From NCBI RefSeq assembly GCF_050003625.1, contig NC_134398.1:58117641-58181640 (forward strand): a stretch of DNA of 64,000 bases, read 5' to 3'. The stretch is from Haematobia irritans (Eukaryota; Arthropoda; Insecta; Diptera; Muscidae). Made by a program: the position numbers and the translations under genes. A model generated the notes under the pieces. It was not told the DNA's origin, did no database searches, and saw only the letters and a program-made list of their open reading frames with translations. Of this stretch, positions 10,330 through 21,052 are shown in pieces; within the stretch, counting starts at the first letter, position 1, and every line of letters starts with the position of its first letter.

Positions 10330-11247
10330 TAAAAAGTTTGTCATTCCGTTTGTAACACATCGAAATATCGATTTCCGACTATATAATTTATATATATTCT
10401 TGATCAGGGAGAAATTCTAAGACGATATAACGATGTCCGTCTGTCCGTCTGTCTGTCTGTTGTAATCACGCTACAGTATTCAATAATGAAGCAATCGTAC
10501 TGAAATTTTGCATAAACTCGTCTTTTGTCTGCAGGCAGGTCAAGTTCGAAGATGGGCTATATCGGTCCAGGTTTTGATATAGTCCCCATATAAACCGACC
10601 TCCCGATTTGGGGTCTTGGGCTTATAGAAATCGTAGTTTTTATCCAATTTGCCTGAAATTTGAAACCTATAGGTATTTTATGACCATAAAGAGGTGTGCC
10701 ACAAATGGTGAGTATCGGTTCATGTTTTGGTATAGCCCCATATAGACCGATCTCCCGATTTTACTTCTCGGGCTTATAGAAACCGCAGTTTTTATTCAAT
10801 TTACCTGAAATTGGAAATCTAGAGGTATTGTAGGACCACAAATACGTGTGCCAAAAGTTGTGAGTATCGGTTCATGTTTTGGTATGGTCCCCATATAAAA
10901 CGACCTCCCGATTTGGGGTCTTGGGCTTATAGAAATCGTAGTTTTTATCCAATTTGTCTGAAATTGGAAATCTAGAGGTATTTTAGGACCATAAATAGGT
11001 GTGCCGAAAATGGTGAGTATCGGTCCATATTTTGGTATAGCCCCCATATAGACCGATTTCAAGATTTTACTTCTTGGGCTTTTAGAATCCGAAGTTTTTA
11101 TCCTATTTGCCTGAAATTGGAAATCTAGAGGTATTTTCGGGTCATAAAGAGGTGTGCCGAAAACTGTGAGTATCGGTCCATATTTTAGTATAGCCCCCAT
11201 AAGAACGATCTCCCGATTTAACTCCTTGGGTTTCTAGAAACCGTAGT

Positions 11248-11540
11248 TCACAGAAAAAAATTTCACGAAAAATTTTCCAATTAAAATCTTAATTGAGTTT
11301 TAAAAAATATTCAATTAAAAATTTAATTCAATCAACAAATTTTTTAATTGGAATAAAAATCAATCACACAAATCAATAGTATCAATTAATTTTTTAATTG
11401 GATCAATTAATTTTTTAATTTACTGTCAATTAATTTTTTAATTGATACTATCATTTCTGTGATTGAAGACATTTCAATTAAAAAATTAATTGGATCAATT
11501 AATTTCGTGATTGAATCAGAAAAATATTTTTTTGTGTGTT
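11248..11540. mobile_element. AT-rich MITE-like insertion in DINE B
   Basis: The ends are CACAGAAAAAAAT and ATATTTTTTTGTGTG, an imperfect inverted pair that interrupts the B repeat. The interior is built from repeats of TCAATTAATTTTTTAATTG (about 11,385, 11,407 and 11,428). A related AT-rich piece is at 57,035-57,380. There is no coding capacity. Confidence 0.6.
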
Positions 11541-12201
11541 TTTATCTGATTTGCCTGAAATTGTAAATATTCTGGTATTTTAGGCTCACAAAAACGTGTA
11601 TCTGATTAAGTTTTTATCGATCCATTTGGTAATGCCTCCATATAGACCGACTTCACTTCTTGAGGGTGTAGAAGGCGCACTGATCATGAAAATTGCTTGA
11701 AACTCAATGTAAAATTTCCAGATTTTACTTCTACAGATTTAGGATTTCAAATCAAGACTTTATTTTATAATTTTCTTGCACACTTACAAGAGATGTTAAT
11801 GATTCCTCTAAAACTCAAACAAAAATGGTTCTTATAAATCCAGAATCTGATATAGTCCTCATAGGTGAAATCTTTAAATTTATCTTCGGGAATATCCTCA
11901 AGTCCTCAAGCCCTCCTGAAATTTCCAAAGAAACCCTAATATTTGGTTCATGGTGGTGGGTATTTAAGATTCGGCCCGGCCGAACTTAGTGCTGTATATA
12001 CTTGTTATAATATTAAATTGAGCCGACGGGCTTTTTGGGCAGCAAATAAATCAATGACTTCTTCAGTCGGCACATTTATTCGGCGATGAACCGACATTAA
12101 TGCCAATAATTTGAGTCTACTCTCGCTAGTCGAATTTCTAAGATACGTCTTTAATCTCTTCATTGTTGAAAATGAACGTTCGGATGAGCACGTAGTAACT
12201 G

Positions 12202-12850
12202 CAGGGATAGAAAATGCAGTAAGTACTATAGTACTTTTTTCAAACCTTTTTCACCCCGGTCAGTACCGTAGTACCCCCGCGAATGATTTAGTACCTTGTG
12301 TGTAGACATTTTTGAGTCGATATCAGATTTATGGTACAATAGCTTTGACAAAATATTTTAATATTTTGAGAAAGTCTTTATCAACCTTATTTGCTAATAG
12401 TCTTTTGCAAATATGGCGAAACAGACATGTTCATGTGGGAAGAAAATCTCGATTTTGTAAAAGACATAGTCAAAAACAGGATTTTATTGAACTTCAAGAA
12501 AGTTTTAGTCGAAAAAAGAATGCGATTCTATATTATCGATTTTTTATTTCGGTAGAAATAGTTGTCAACATTTTATTTCTATATAGAATTTTTGCAAAAT
12601 TTTATTTTTATAGAAAATTTTGTCAAAATTTTATTTCAATTGAAAATTTTGTAAAAATTTTATTTCTATAGGAAATTTTTGCAAAATTTTATTTCTATAG
12701 AAAATTTTGTCAAAATTTTATTTTCTTTAAAATTCAGTCTCTTGACAATAATCTTCCAGTGAAATTTTTGTTGAAATTTAGTAAAAAGTACCTTTCCGCT
12801 CAAAAAATACCTTTTTTTTAATTTCTTCAAAATTGTATTTTCCATCCCTG
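12202..12850. mobile_element. hAT MITE inside the hAT transposase
   Basis: The terminal inverted repeats CAGGGATAGAAAAT and ATTTTCCATCCCTG are flanked by a perfect 8-bp direct repeat AGTAACTG (12,194-12,201 and 12,851-12,858). Removing it makes the surrounding hAT reading frame continuous. It contains a 30-bp minisatellite block at about 12,535-12,740. An ORF at 12,312-12,671 runs into that minisatellite and is not a gene. Confidence 0.9.
12535..12740 (-). repeat. 30-bp minisatellite block in hAT MITE
   Basis: About seven units of TTTTATTTCTATAGAAAATT then TTGTCAAAA, the same minisatellite found beside DINE A arrays. Here it is carried by a hAT MITE. Confidence 0.85.
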
Positions 12851-13349
12851 AGTAACTGGCGAAGTGACCAAAATTTTTAAAAGAATATGCACGTATGGAA
12901 AAATCTCTTTATTGCTTCCACCGCTGAATTAGGCAGGTTCTTTTCGCAGGTTTTGCGCCATTTCATTTACACATGTGTGTTTGGCTGTTTCGTTGTTGTT
13001 GCTATGGCCAAACAAAGCGAGTCGTGTTCACAAAAAGAACAACAAACACACATAAAAAGCAGAAATACATTTTCCAAAAATGAAATTTGTGGTGCGAGAA
13101 CAAAAATAATGTGTTTTTTTTCGACCGTCGTTTGACGGGCTTTTCAACTAGTATTCTATGATTTGAGCAAGTTTTATAGGTAAGCGTTTTTCAAAATAAA
13201 ACCTCCAGCTTTTCTTCAACATCTTCGATAAAATTTTTCTATGCAGCTTAAAATATATATTTATTTATATAAAAATATTCATTCATTTCGGGGGGGGGGT
13301 TTGATCCCCCTCATCCCCCCCCCCCCCTGAATACGGCCTTGCAGAGAAA

Positions 13350-13467
13350 GCAGAATTATTATTCTAACTGCACATGTCACAGTCGAGTTTTAAATAAAGA
13401 TTCAACTTGTGGAAATATCGCCCGACTTGGCCAAAAAATATAACACAACCCACAAATGACCACATAT
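13350..13467 (-). repeat. DINE C, continuation after the hAT
   Basis: Picks up the C unit that was broken at 5,920 (GCAGAATTATTATTCTAAC corresponds to the usual GTAGAATT-AGCATT word). It is then broken again by the CCCAGCAAAAACT element. Confidence 0.65.
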
Positions 13468-15024
13468 CCCCAGCAAAAACTGGGTAAGCACTAGTGATTC
13501 TTTCAGTAATACCGGTAATCAAAAAGTTACTACTTGCAGTATTACCTGGGATTTAAAAATAATAAGTTACCTGTGTAGGCAAAAATGATTCTTTCTACAC
13601 GGTTGAAAAAGACTTTTTTTCATATGTTTGGCTATAAACATTATATGTTTGGAACACAAATTTTTAAACACAATATTTTTGAGTGCAAGCATATAATGTT
13701 CATAAACTAGCATAACATGTTTGGGACATATATGTTAATATGTTAGAACATATTATGTTTGGGACATAAAATGTTTGTAAATATAATATGCTTGAATGCA
13801 AACATATATTAATTTAGAAATAGCCTATAAACATATATGTGTTTAGTAGATTGGAGCGCTATTTAACAGGGAGCGATATTGAATTAAGTTGGTGGTTGTT
13901 GCTTGTTATTACAAAATTAACATTTTATTTTTCCTTGGGCAATTGATCAGCTACTTCTTTGATCCTTACAAACTGTTTGGTCCGCTGTTCGAATCCCCGT
14001 CCGGCAAAAGGTAAAATTAAAATAAAAAAATCATTAAATTGAATAATTTCTTCTACAATGTTTGTATTACAGAAAAAGGTGCTAAGAACTAAAAAATCTC
14101 GTGGAAGTGAGAAAGATGTCGGGGAATATACAATTGGGCAGAAACAAAATTTTGAGCATTCAGGTCGAAAACCTATGTTGTTAGCACCTATATTACCTGT
14201 TTATTTTCATAATTCATTATGATTGTAAATAAATAAAATTTTGAGCACAATATTGTTTGGGAGAATTTTTTTAAGCATATAATATTTTTGAGTGCAAAAT
14301 GCTTCCAAACATATTATATGTTCACATAATAACATATTGTTTTTTGGAAGACAACATTATTGAATTTGGATGCAAAAATACAAAATGTTTGGAAATTGAC
14401 TACCCAAACATATATTGTTTAGACCAATATGCTTTCAAACATATTATATATTGGAAGAGATCAAACATATAAATGTTTGGGCAATAGCCAAAAATATATA
14501 TGCTTGAAGCAAAATATGTTTGGGAGTATATGTTACAGAAGCGATTTTTTGTGAGCGTGTACTAATACCGGTAATCAAAATCATATCTTGAGGTCCGGGT
14601 TCGGCTCTACAGTATGCACCGTTAATAGTAGCGATAAATAATGCCAAATTACATTTCAAAAAAAATTGCCAATAAAATATACCTTTGTTTTCTAAAGTTG
14701 TATAATACATAATTTATATTACAAAATAACATCATTGAATACGTCCATGTCGTGGAGCGTGGTATAGTGTATTGGATTAGAAAACAAGAGGGGTGAGTTC
14801 GCACTTTTTGGGTATCTTTATGGTAAAGATAATATTTTTGGAGAGCTGGTATGCTTGCGAAGAAGTACTTATTTTTCAACTGCTGGTATGCTTGCACGGA
14901 AGTACTTTCCTCCAATGTCATGCCCGTGTAAAAGTATTACTAATGATATATGTACGAGGAAGTTGTTACCAATTTGGCGCAGGCATACTTGTACTCATAC
15001 CTGGTAATAGGAGTTTTTGCTGGG
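13468..15024. mobile_element. CCCAGCAAAAACT-family MITE, enlarged by an insertion
   Basis: The left end is CCCAGCAAAAACTGGGTAA and the right end GGAGTTTTTGCTGGG. A compact 171-bp relative with TA target duplication is at 21,805-21,975. The CTACAC-family element at 13,595-14,562 is nested inside. A second tRNA-like stretch (GTGGAGCGTGGTATAGTG) near 14,752 is too weak to call. Confidence 0.65.
13595..14562 (+). mobile_element. CTACAC-family nonautonomous element, full copy
   Basis: Begins CTACACGGTTGAAAAAGAC and ends GATTTTTTGTGAGCGTGTAC; the terminal TACACG is shared in inverted form. The centre holds a tRNA-derived B-box (GTTCGAATCCCC near 13,988) with an AAAGGTAAAATT tail and the SINE body GTATTACAGAAAAAGGTGCT. 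The family therefore carries a SINE core. A related internal piece is at 50,395-50,515. Confidence 0.7.
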
Positions 15025-15690
15025 TCTTGGCGAGATCTAACCAATGTCCTTATCAAATCGCCACTGCTAAGTAGCAAAAAGTGTACATATTACTCAAAAT
15101 TGTCCTATATCTCGAATACATATGTATCGCCTATAAATCATAAATGCTCTTGTGTACAATTGCATTAAAATTGATCTGGCTTTATATTTTCCATATTTTT
15201 TTACGAACATTATGTTTCATTCCACAGCGTTATCCCACTTATAATAAATTTTAATTCTAGAGATTTTGTAGAAGTACGAAAAATTGTCTCCAAATCGATT
15301 AAGATATAAATAACATATTTGTATATGCGAATATAAACCTTCATAATAGAAGTCGAGTTGAGACTGTAACACAAATTTTGATCTACATAGTGGTGAAGGG
15401 TATAATATAGTCGGCCACGCCCGATTTTAGACTAACTTGCTTGTTTTTTACTAACATTGTGTTTCATCCCATGGGGATAGTCGATTTAAATTTTAATTCT
15501 AGAGATTTTGTAGAAGTACAAAAAATTGCCTCTAAATCGGTTAAGTTATAAATATTTGTATATGGGGATATAAACCTTCATAATAACTCCCAACAAATTT
15601 GAACGAGTTGAGATGGTAACACAAATTTTGGTCTACATAGTGGTGAAGGATATAATATATTCGGTCCTGCCCGACTTTAGACTTGTTTAG
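15025..15690 (-). repeat. DINE C head regions, two in tandem
   Basis: 15,195-15,447 and 15,450-15,690 are two copies of the C head on the minus strand. Each ends in GGTATAATATAGTCGG or GATATAATATATTCGG, then CGCCCGA or TGCCCGA and TTTAGACT. They differ by scattered substitutions, so the tandem is not very recent. The first probably completes the element begun at 4,976. Confidence 0.65.
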
Positions 15691-15887
15691 GACTACAGAT
15701 AGGTGTGCCGGATATATTGTGTATCGGTACAGTTTTTCATATACCCCCTTATAAAGCGGCCCTCCGATTTGAGGTCTAGATGCTAGAACTACAATTAGAT
15801 GTGCTGTGTGCGTATCCGTCCATGTTTTTGGCTTAGCCCCATAAGACCGAACTCCCGATTTAACTCCTTGGATTTCTAGAAAGCGTA

Positions 15888-16612
15888 CCCCAAAAAAAAA
15901 ATCTTCCGTAACATATACCCCAAACACATTTTGCTTCAAGCATATATAGTTTCAGAATTGGTCCAAACAAAATATTGTTTGTATTGTTCAAACATATTAT
16001 ATTTCACACTAGGCATACACTGGTAGAAAAAACTTGTAATGAAAATTTTTTTGTGTATATACACACAAAGAAAATTTCATTAAAATTCAGCCAACGAAAA
16101 TTTTTCATTCATACAACGAAACATTTTCATTAAAACAATGAAAATATTCGTTAATAGTACGAAACGTTTCGTTGACTAATAGAAAATTCGTTATAATAAC
16201 GAAAAATTTCGTTATATCAATGAATTTGTTTCATTGGCTCAATTTTAATGACACATTTCATTAATATAATGAAACTTTTTCTACCAGTGTATATTTTTAA
16301 GGCGCCAAGTGGTTACTTCCATTCTTTTACTTGCAGCTTACTCTCTAGGTTTCTCTTTCTAAATACATATATGTTTATAGGCTATTTCTAAATTAATATA
16401 TATTTGCATCCAAACATAATATATTTACAAAAATGTTATGTCCCAAACATAATATGTTCTAACATATTAACATATATGTCACACACATCTTATGCTAGTT
16501 TATGAACATTATATGCTTGCACTTAAAAATAATGTGTTAAAAAATTTGAGTTGCAAACATATAATTTTTGCACAAAAAAAAAAAATTGAAAAACAGTCTT
16601 TTTCGACCGTGT
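15888..16612 (-). mobile_element. CTACAC-family nonautonomous element, minus orientation
   Basis: Its right end, CTTTTTCGACCGTGTAG, is the reverse complement of the family start. The left end has AATCTTCCGTAACATATACC, matching the family 3' region. The TA-target MITE at 16,018-16,289 is nested inside. Confidence 0.7.
16018..16289. mobile_element. CACTGGTAGAAAAA MITE
   Basis: The ends CACTGGTAGAAAAA and TTTTTCTACCAGTG are perfect inverted repeats with TA on each side (16,016-16,017 and 16,290-16,291). The interior is full of AACGAAA/TTTCGTT inverted words. A deletion derivative or scar with TTTTTTCTACCAGTGTA is at about 40,075-40,097. It is consistent with a Tc1/mariner-type nonautonomous element. 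Confidence 0.8.
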
Positions 16613-17097
16613 AGTTGTTATCCGATTATCTGAAATTGTAAATATATTTTATTTTGGAGCCACAAAAATGTGTATAGAATTTAGTTTTTATCGGTCCATT
16701 TGGTAAGGCATCCACTATATCGATTTCACTTCTTGAGGGTACAAAAGATGCACTGATCATGAAAATTGATTTAAACTGAATGTAAAATGTCCAGATTATG
16801 GAGGTAAAATCTAAACATTTAAGATTTCAAATCAAGGCGTTATTTCATCATTTTCTTGCACACTTACAAGAGATGTTTATGATTCCTCTAAAACTCAAAC
16901 AAAATTGGTTCTTGTAAGTCTAGAATCTGATCTAATCTTCATAGATAAAATCTTTAAATGTATCTTCGGGAAGCGTTCTGGTTGAACTGCTCCGCATGGG
17001 AGAATAGATGTTATTAGACCCAAAACAAGTAAATTATATTTGATTCATGGTGGTGGGTATTTAATGTTCGCTCTGGCCGAGCTTATTGCTGTATATA

Positions 17098-17257
17098 CAG
17101 TATGTCAAGAAAGTCTTTTGACATTGCCAAATATTTCAAATTCCAGAAATAATTGAATACAAAATTTAATATAATATTTTTTAAAATTTCATTATATTTA
17201 ATTTTGGAACAAAACATAATTTTTATCCTATTGTCAAAACACTTTCTTGACATACTG
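17098..17257. mobile_element. 160-bp Tc1/mariner-type MITE
   Basis: The ends CAGTATGTCAAGAAAGT and ACTTTCTTGACATACTG are perfect 17-bp inverted repeats, and pairing continues for about ten more bases with one mismatch. TA flanks both sides (17,096-17,097 and 17,258-17,259). It sits at the end of DINE B. Confidence 0.85.
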
Positions 17258-17259
17258 TA

Positions 17260-17775
17260 CTTTTTTGTACTGTTTTTATCAAATTTAGGACACAAATTTT
17301 GTAAATTTGCCTCCCTCCGTTAAAGTCGTATATCTTTGAACTAAGGAAAATTTTCTTTAAAGTAAAGAAAGACAGTTTTGATCGTCCTTACATTAACTGA
17401 AAAATAAATCTTTAGATATAGGATAAAAACGCTTCAATTATAAGCAAAGACTTATTTTGAGGTTTTAACATCTTTGATTGTCATTTTTTGTTTTGTTTTT
17501 TTTTTTTTTTGGAATTAAGAAGTAGTATCCGTTATAATTTGGATTTTTAAATTTGTTTGGCATTTGTTTGGACGCGAATAGTTTTATTAATATACCGTGA
17601 AATTTATAAATGAGATCTGTATCCTAACATTAATTTTATTGGTCCTAAAAGCCAGATAGTTCGCTAAAAAATTTCTTTATTTTAAAGAAGCCGCATCTTT
17701 GGCTCGGAATCTTTACCAAAAGACTTAAGGGATGATCTAAATCTATGTATCCAAGTAAACTTATTTTGGAGTGTA
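17260..17775. mobile_element. CACTCAAA-family nonautonomous element
   Basis: Contains the family words CTCCCTCCGTTAAAGTCG, TATCCGTTATAATTTGGA and TTTGGCTCGGAATC, and ends TCCAAGTAAACTTATTTTGG then AGTG. Relatives are at 47,763, 49,861, 57,396 and 61,243. There is no ORF. Confidence 0.6.
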
Positions 17776-19009
17776 TATAAACATGGAAAAATACCTTGTT
17801 CGTCGTGGAAAGTTCATAGGAAATATCTAAATTTTTTCAATTATTACGACACAGTGAAAATGTATCTCTTTCTTCAAATTGTAGTCGTGCAATTTAAACA
17901 ACTACATGCGGCTGTAAGTTCGGCCAAGTCGAATCTTATGTACCCTCCACCATGGATTGCATAGAAACATCTACTAAAGACTGCTAACCACAATCGAATT
18001 ACCGGTGTAGACCGATTTCCCCATTTTTAGTTCTTGGGCTTCTAGAAACCGTAGTTTTTATCCAATTTGCCTGAAATTGGAAATCTGGAGGTATATGAGC
18101 ACCATAAAGACGTGTGCCAAAAATGGTGAGTATCGGTCCATATTTTGGTACAGCTCCCATATAGACCGATTTCCCGATTTTACTTCTTGGGCTTCTAGAT
18201 ACCGTAGTTTTTATCCAATTTGCCTGAAATTGAATATCTAGAGGTATTTGAGGACCATAAAGAGGTGAGCCAAAAATGGTGAGTATCGGTCCATGTTTTG
18301 GTATAGCCCCCATATGGACCCATTTCCCGATTATGCTTCTTCGGCTTCTAGAAAGTGTATTTGCTATCCGATTTGCATGAAAGTTAAAATCTATAGGTAG
18401 TTTAGGACCATAAATGTGTGTGCCGAAAATGGGGTGTACCGGTCCATGGTTTGGTATATTCCCCATAGAGACCGATTTTACTTCTTGGTCGTCTAGAAAC
18501 TATATTTACAATCCGATTTGCCTGAAATTGGAAATCTGTATGTATTTTGGGACCATAAATAGGTGTGCCGAAAATGGTGATTATCGGACCATGTTGTGGT
18601 ATAGCCCCCATATAGACCGATCTCTCGGTTTTTCTTCTTGCGCATCTAGAATCCGTAGTTTTTATATAATTTGGCGGAAATTGGAAATCTGCAGGCATTC
18701 TAGGGCCACATAGAGGTATGTCAAATATATTGTGTATCGGCTAAGTTTTTGATATAGCCCCCTTATAAATCGGCCCACTGATTTGGGGTCTAGATTCTGG
18801 AACAACAATAGATTTGCTGAATATTGTGTCTATCGCTCCATGTTTTTGGCATAGCCCCCGCCAGACCCATAACTCGATTAAACTCCTTGATTTAATCGGT
18901 TTATTAATTTTAAATTTGGTCCGATTGTTGGAAAAATGGAATTTGGTTGATTTTGGTCCATTTGCGTCAAATCGTAAATTTATCAACATTTTTAAAATTT
19001 TGGCTAAAT

Positions 19010-19250
19010 TTTCTATTGACATAAATTCTTTGCTACATTTTCTATAGAAATAAACTTTTGGCTAAATTTTCTATAAAAAAATGGCTACATTTTCTATAGA
19101 AATACAATTTGGATAAATTTTTCTATAGAAGTAAAATTTGGACAAAATTTTCTATAGAAATAAAATTAGGTCAACATTTTGTATAGAGATAAAATTTTGA
19201 CAAAATTTTCTATCGAAGTAAAATTTTGGCAAAATTTTAACTTTTTTAAA
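19010..19250 (+). repeat. 30-bp minisatellite block within chimeric DINE
   Basis: About eight diverged units of TTTTCTATAGAAATAAAATT between the B array and the B head, the same relative place as in the DINE A elements at 34,035 and 58,563. Confidence 0.75.
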
Positions 19251-19375
19251 TTTAAAATTTTAACACTCAAACACAAAGTGGTTCTTATAAATCCAGAATC
19301 TGATCTAGTCTTCATGAGTAAAATCTTTACATTTATCTCCGGGAAGCGTACTGGTTGAACTGATCTGCTTGGATT

Positions 19376-20288
19376 CTACTACACGCAAAAAAATAATTCT
19401 TTCCTCCCAAACGAAATTTTAGACAAACAAAGTTCGTTTCTCATTTGCTTTTCGCTGTAAGGAAGTGTATTTGGAAGAAAAGTATATACTTTTTGTGATA
19501 AACGTTTATTCTTTTCCAGGATGTAAAAACCATTTCATAAAGACTAACTCAAAAAAATTTTTTTCTGGCTAATTGCATTTTCCCTCACATCTTTCTCACT
19601 TCCACGAAGATTTTTAGTTCTTAGCACCTTTTTCTGTAATACAAACAATGTAGAAGAAATTATACGATTTTATAAATTTTTAAAATTTTTTTACCTTTCG
19701 CCTGGACGGAGAATCGAACCGCGGACCATGCACTTTGTAAGCCAACACACTAACCACTGAGCTATGTACCTGTTATGGTCATCAATAGATAAATATCCAT
19801 ATAAGTTATATTTATATAGCATAGCTTGCGGCGCCCACGAACCGAATAAACAAAGTTTATTTAACAGAAACAAACATTTAGTTTGGCACCGTGGAGCAGT
19901 GGTTGCTACGTCTGACTCTCATGCCAAGGGTCGTGGGTTCGATCCCTGCTTCGACCAAAGTTTTTTTTTTTTTTTACATACATTCTACATATGTTCGGAA
20001 GATTCCGAAAAAAATGTTCAACATTACATTGTACTATATTTAATTTTGAACTGTAAAATGTGTTTTATTAAAGACCAAAAGTCAGAAAAGAACAGTGTTT
20101 GATATAAACGAAATGGACTCTGTTGTTGTTTCAAAAATAACTTTTTTTATTGAAAAAATAAAAACTTTGTAACAAACGAATTTTTTTGGTGATAAAAGTT
20201 TAAAATTTTCGAAGCAATTCAAAAAACTCTAACAAAAGAAAAACGTTTTCGGTACACGTTTTCCAAACGTTTTTCTTCTTTGCGTGTA
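19376..20288. mobile_element. ACACGCAAA-family element carrying SINE modules
   Basis: The ends TACACGCAAAAAAAT and TTTGCGTGTA are inverted repeats flanked by GATTC on both sides, and the host B sequence (ATTCATGGTGGTGG) resumes after it. Inside are a SINE body (GCACCTTTTTCTGTAATACA) and the divergent tRNA-like pair. A partial relative is at 56,549-56,960. Confidence 0.7.
19692..19960. repeat. Divergent tRNA-like pair, second copy
   Basis: On the minus strand there is an A-box TAGCTCAGTGG (19,754-19,764) and a B-box GGTTCGATTCT (19,710-19,720), with a CTTACAA anticodon-like loop. On the plus strand there is an A-box TGGAGCAGTGG (19,892-19,902) and a B-box GGTTCGATCCC (19,936-19,946), followed by an oligo-T run. 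Each has good Pol III A/B spacing, but neither folds as a full tRNA by eye. The short ORFs here are shadows. Confidence 0.75.
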
Positions 20289-20404
20289 GATTCATGGTGG
20301 TGGGTATTTAAGATTCGGCCCGGCAGAACTTACTGCTATATATACTTGCTTTATTATATTATATTTTATTTTTTGGTGAATTGTTATGTTTTTGTTTATA
20401 TGTA

Positions 20405-21050
20405 CACTGAAAAAAAGCATGCCCGGTTCCAAATAATGTTTCTTTACTTTAAAAATGTTGCTATTGATTCCGAGCCAAAGAAGCGGAGAATAAAAGTAAG
20501 GATACTTTTAAGACACAATTCTCTTTTAAATTTGGGTTTTGTTTACTTGCTTCTAGGAAGGAAATTTTAATTTTTCGCTTTTTCAATTTTTTCCCTCAAA
20601 GACCTTTAAAAAAAGTTAACGACAACTTTATTTTCAAAATTAATACTCGACTTCCCGTAGAAATTATGCTATGTTTCACGTAAAAAAGTCTTTAAAGTAA
20701 AGTGTTGAAAAACATGCCCTATATTTGAACGATTTTTTGCTTTGTAGTCAAGATGCAAAAAGACAACAAATTTACGGACAATTTAATTTAAATTAAATTT
20801 AAAGAATTTTTCTGAATTATTAAAGTTAAGTTGCACTTAGCCTAAACTTTTTTCTTTCATGTTATGATTCCCATTTTTAAGTAAAATTACTTAACTATAA
20901 AGACAATACGACTTCATTGAAAAGTTTATCGGCTTTTGGACAAGGAAAAAACTTTATTATAGAAAAATGCGTCTTCTATGCTAAGCAAAATTTGCATTCG
21001 TATTTTAAAGACATTAAATCTATGATGTCACGACAATATTGTTTTCAGCG
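20405..21050. mobile_element. CACTGAAA-family MITE, copy 1 (646 bp)
   Basis: Starts CACTGAAAAAAAGCATGC and ends TTTTCAGCG, with TA on each side (20,403-20,404 and 21,051-21,052). It is nearly the same as the copy at 22,448-23,524 but in opposite orientation, creating a long-range inverted repeat about 1.4 kb apart. Its right flank is the interior of a pogo-like MITE, so it probably inserted there. Confidence 0.75.
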
Positions 21051-21052
21051 TA

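Larger units (their letters stand above)
8989..12004 (-). repeat. DINE-1/HINE-like element, family B (contains DD41D mariner and an AT-rich MITE)
   Basis: The tail at the left (TTATACCCACCACCATAGAA) is interrupted after GACGGGGATA by the DD41D element. It resumes with AGTTTGTCATTCCGTTTGTA, a Drosophila DINE-1-like TATATTCTTGATCAGG word and a GTCCGTCTGTCC run. The 153-bp B units follow, reading as 51-residue repeats on the minus strand (10,796-11,200). The head is at the right (TTCGGCCCGGCCGAA hairpin, ending GCTGTATATACTTG). The near-identical, uninterrupted copy at 36,772-37,812 confirms the boundaries. Confidence 0.85.
12010..12970 (-). pseudogene. hAT transposase remnant, C-terminal dimerisation domain
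   Basis: On the minus strand, 12,206 down to 12,010 encodes a SSERSFSTMKRLKTYLR motif followed by LLALMSVHRRIN and a VIDLFAAQKARRL tail. This is the hallmark of the hAT C-terminal dimerisation domain, close to the ZMYM1-like group. The upstream part (IFPYVHILLKILVTSP) is at 12,859-12,970. The two are separated by the 649-bp hAT MITE with its 8-bp target duplication, and a frameshift lies near 12,920. The DDE catalytic region is absent from the window. It belongs to the 5,921-13,341 element. Confidence 0.85.
5921..13341 (-). mobile_element. Composite hAT transposon, 7.4 kb with nested insertions
   Basis: The ends are CAAGGCCGTA... and ...TACGGCCTTG, a 10-bp perfect terminal inverted repeat with further similarity in adjoining G/C runs. 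They are flanked by a perfect 8-bp direct repeat, CAGAGAAA (5,913-5,920 and 13,342-13,349). An 8-bp target duplication is the hAT signature, and a hAT dimerisation-domain remnant lies inside at 12,010-12,970. Most of its length is later insertions: a CTACAC-family element, DINE A, a SINE pair, DINE B with a DD41D mariner, and a 649-bp hAT MITE. The transposase is broken, so the element is dead. Confidence 0.85.
15691..17095 (-). repeat. DINE B element joined directly to the DINE C head
   Basis: B units start right after the C head (TTTAGACTTG/TTTAGGACTACAGATAGG) without a B tail. The B head ends at the right with CATGGTGGTGGGTATT and GCTGTATATA. It is interrupted by the CTACAC-family element at 15,888-16,612. 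The missing tail suggests insertion or recombination at the C head. Confidence 0.7.
17899..20351. repeat. Chimeric DINE with A head at left and B head at right
   Basis: The left end is the A head (CATGCGGCTGTAAGTTCGGC through ACAATCGAATTAC at about 18,001). The sequence then switches to a B array on the minus strand (153-bp units to about 18,720, more diverged units to 18,960). It ends at the right with the B head (CATGGTGGTGGGTATTTAAG, GCTATATATACTTG). No tail of either family is present. A 30-bp minisatellite lies at about 19,010-19,250, and a 0.9-kb element is inserted at 19,376-20,288. Confidence 0.75.

Noticed and set aside
14735..14790. Fourth tRNA-like module
   Set aside because: Only an A-box-like GTGGAGCGTGG is visible; no convincing B-box at proper spacing.
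19889..19960. Functional tRNA gene
   Set aside because: A and B boxes are good, but the acceptor stem does not pair, the anticodon arm is poor, and the copy at 8,383 sits in the same composite repeat; it is a SINE module.
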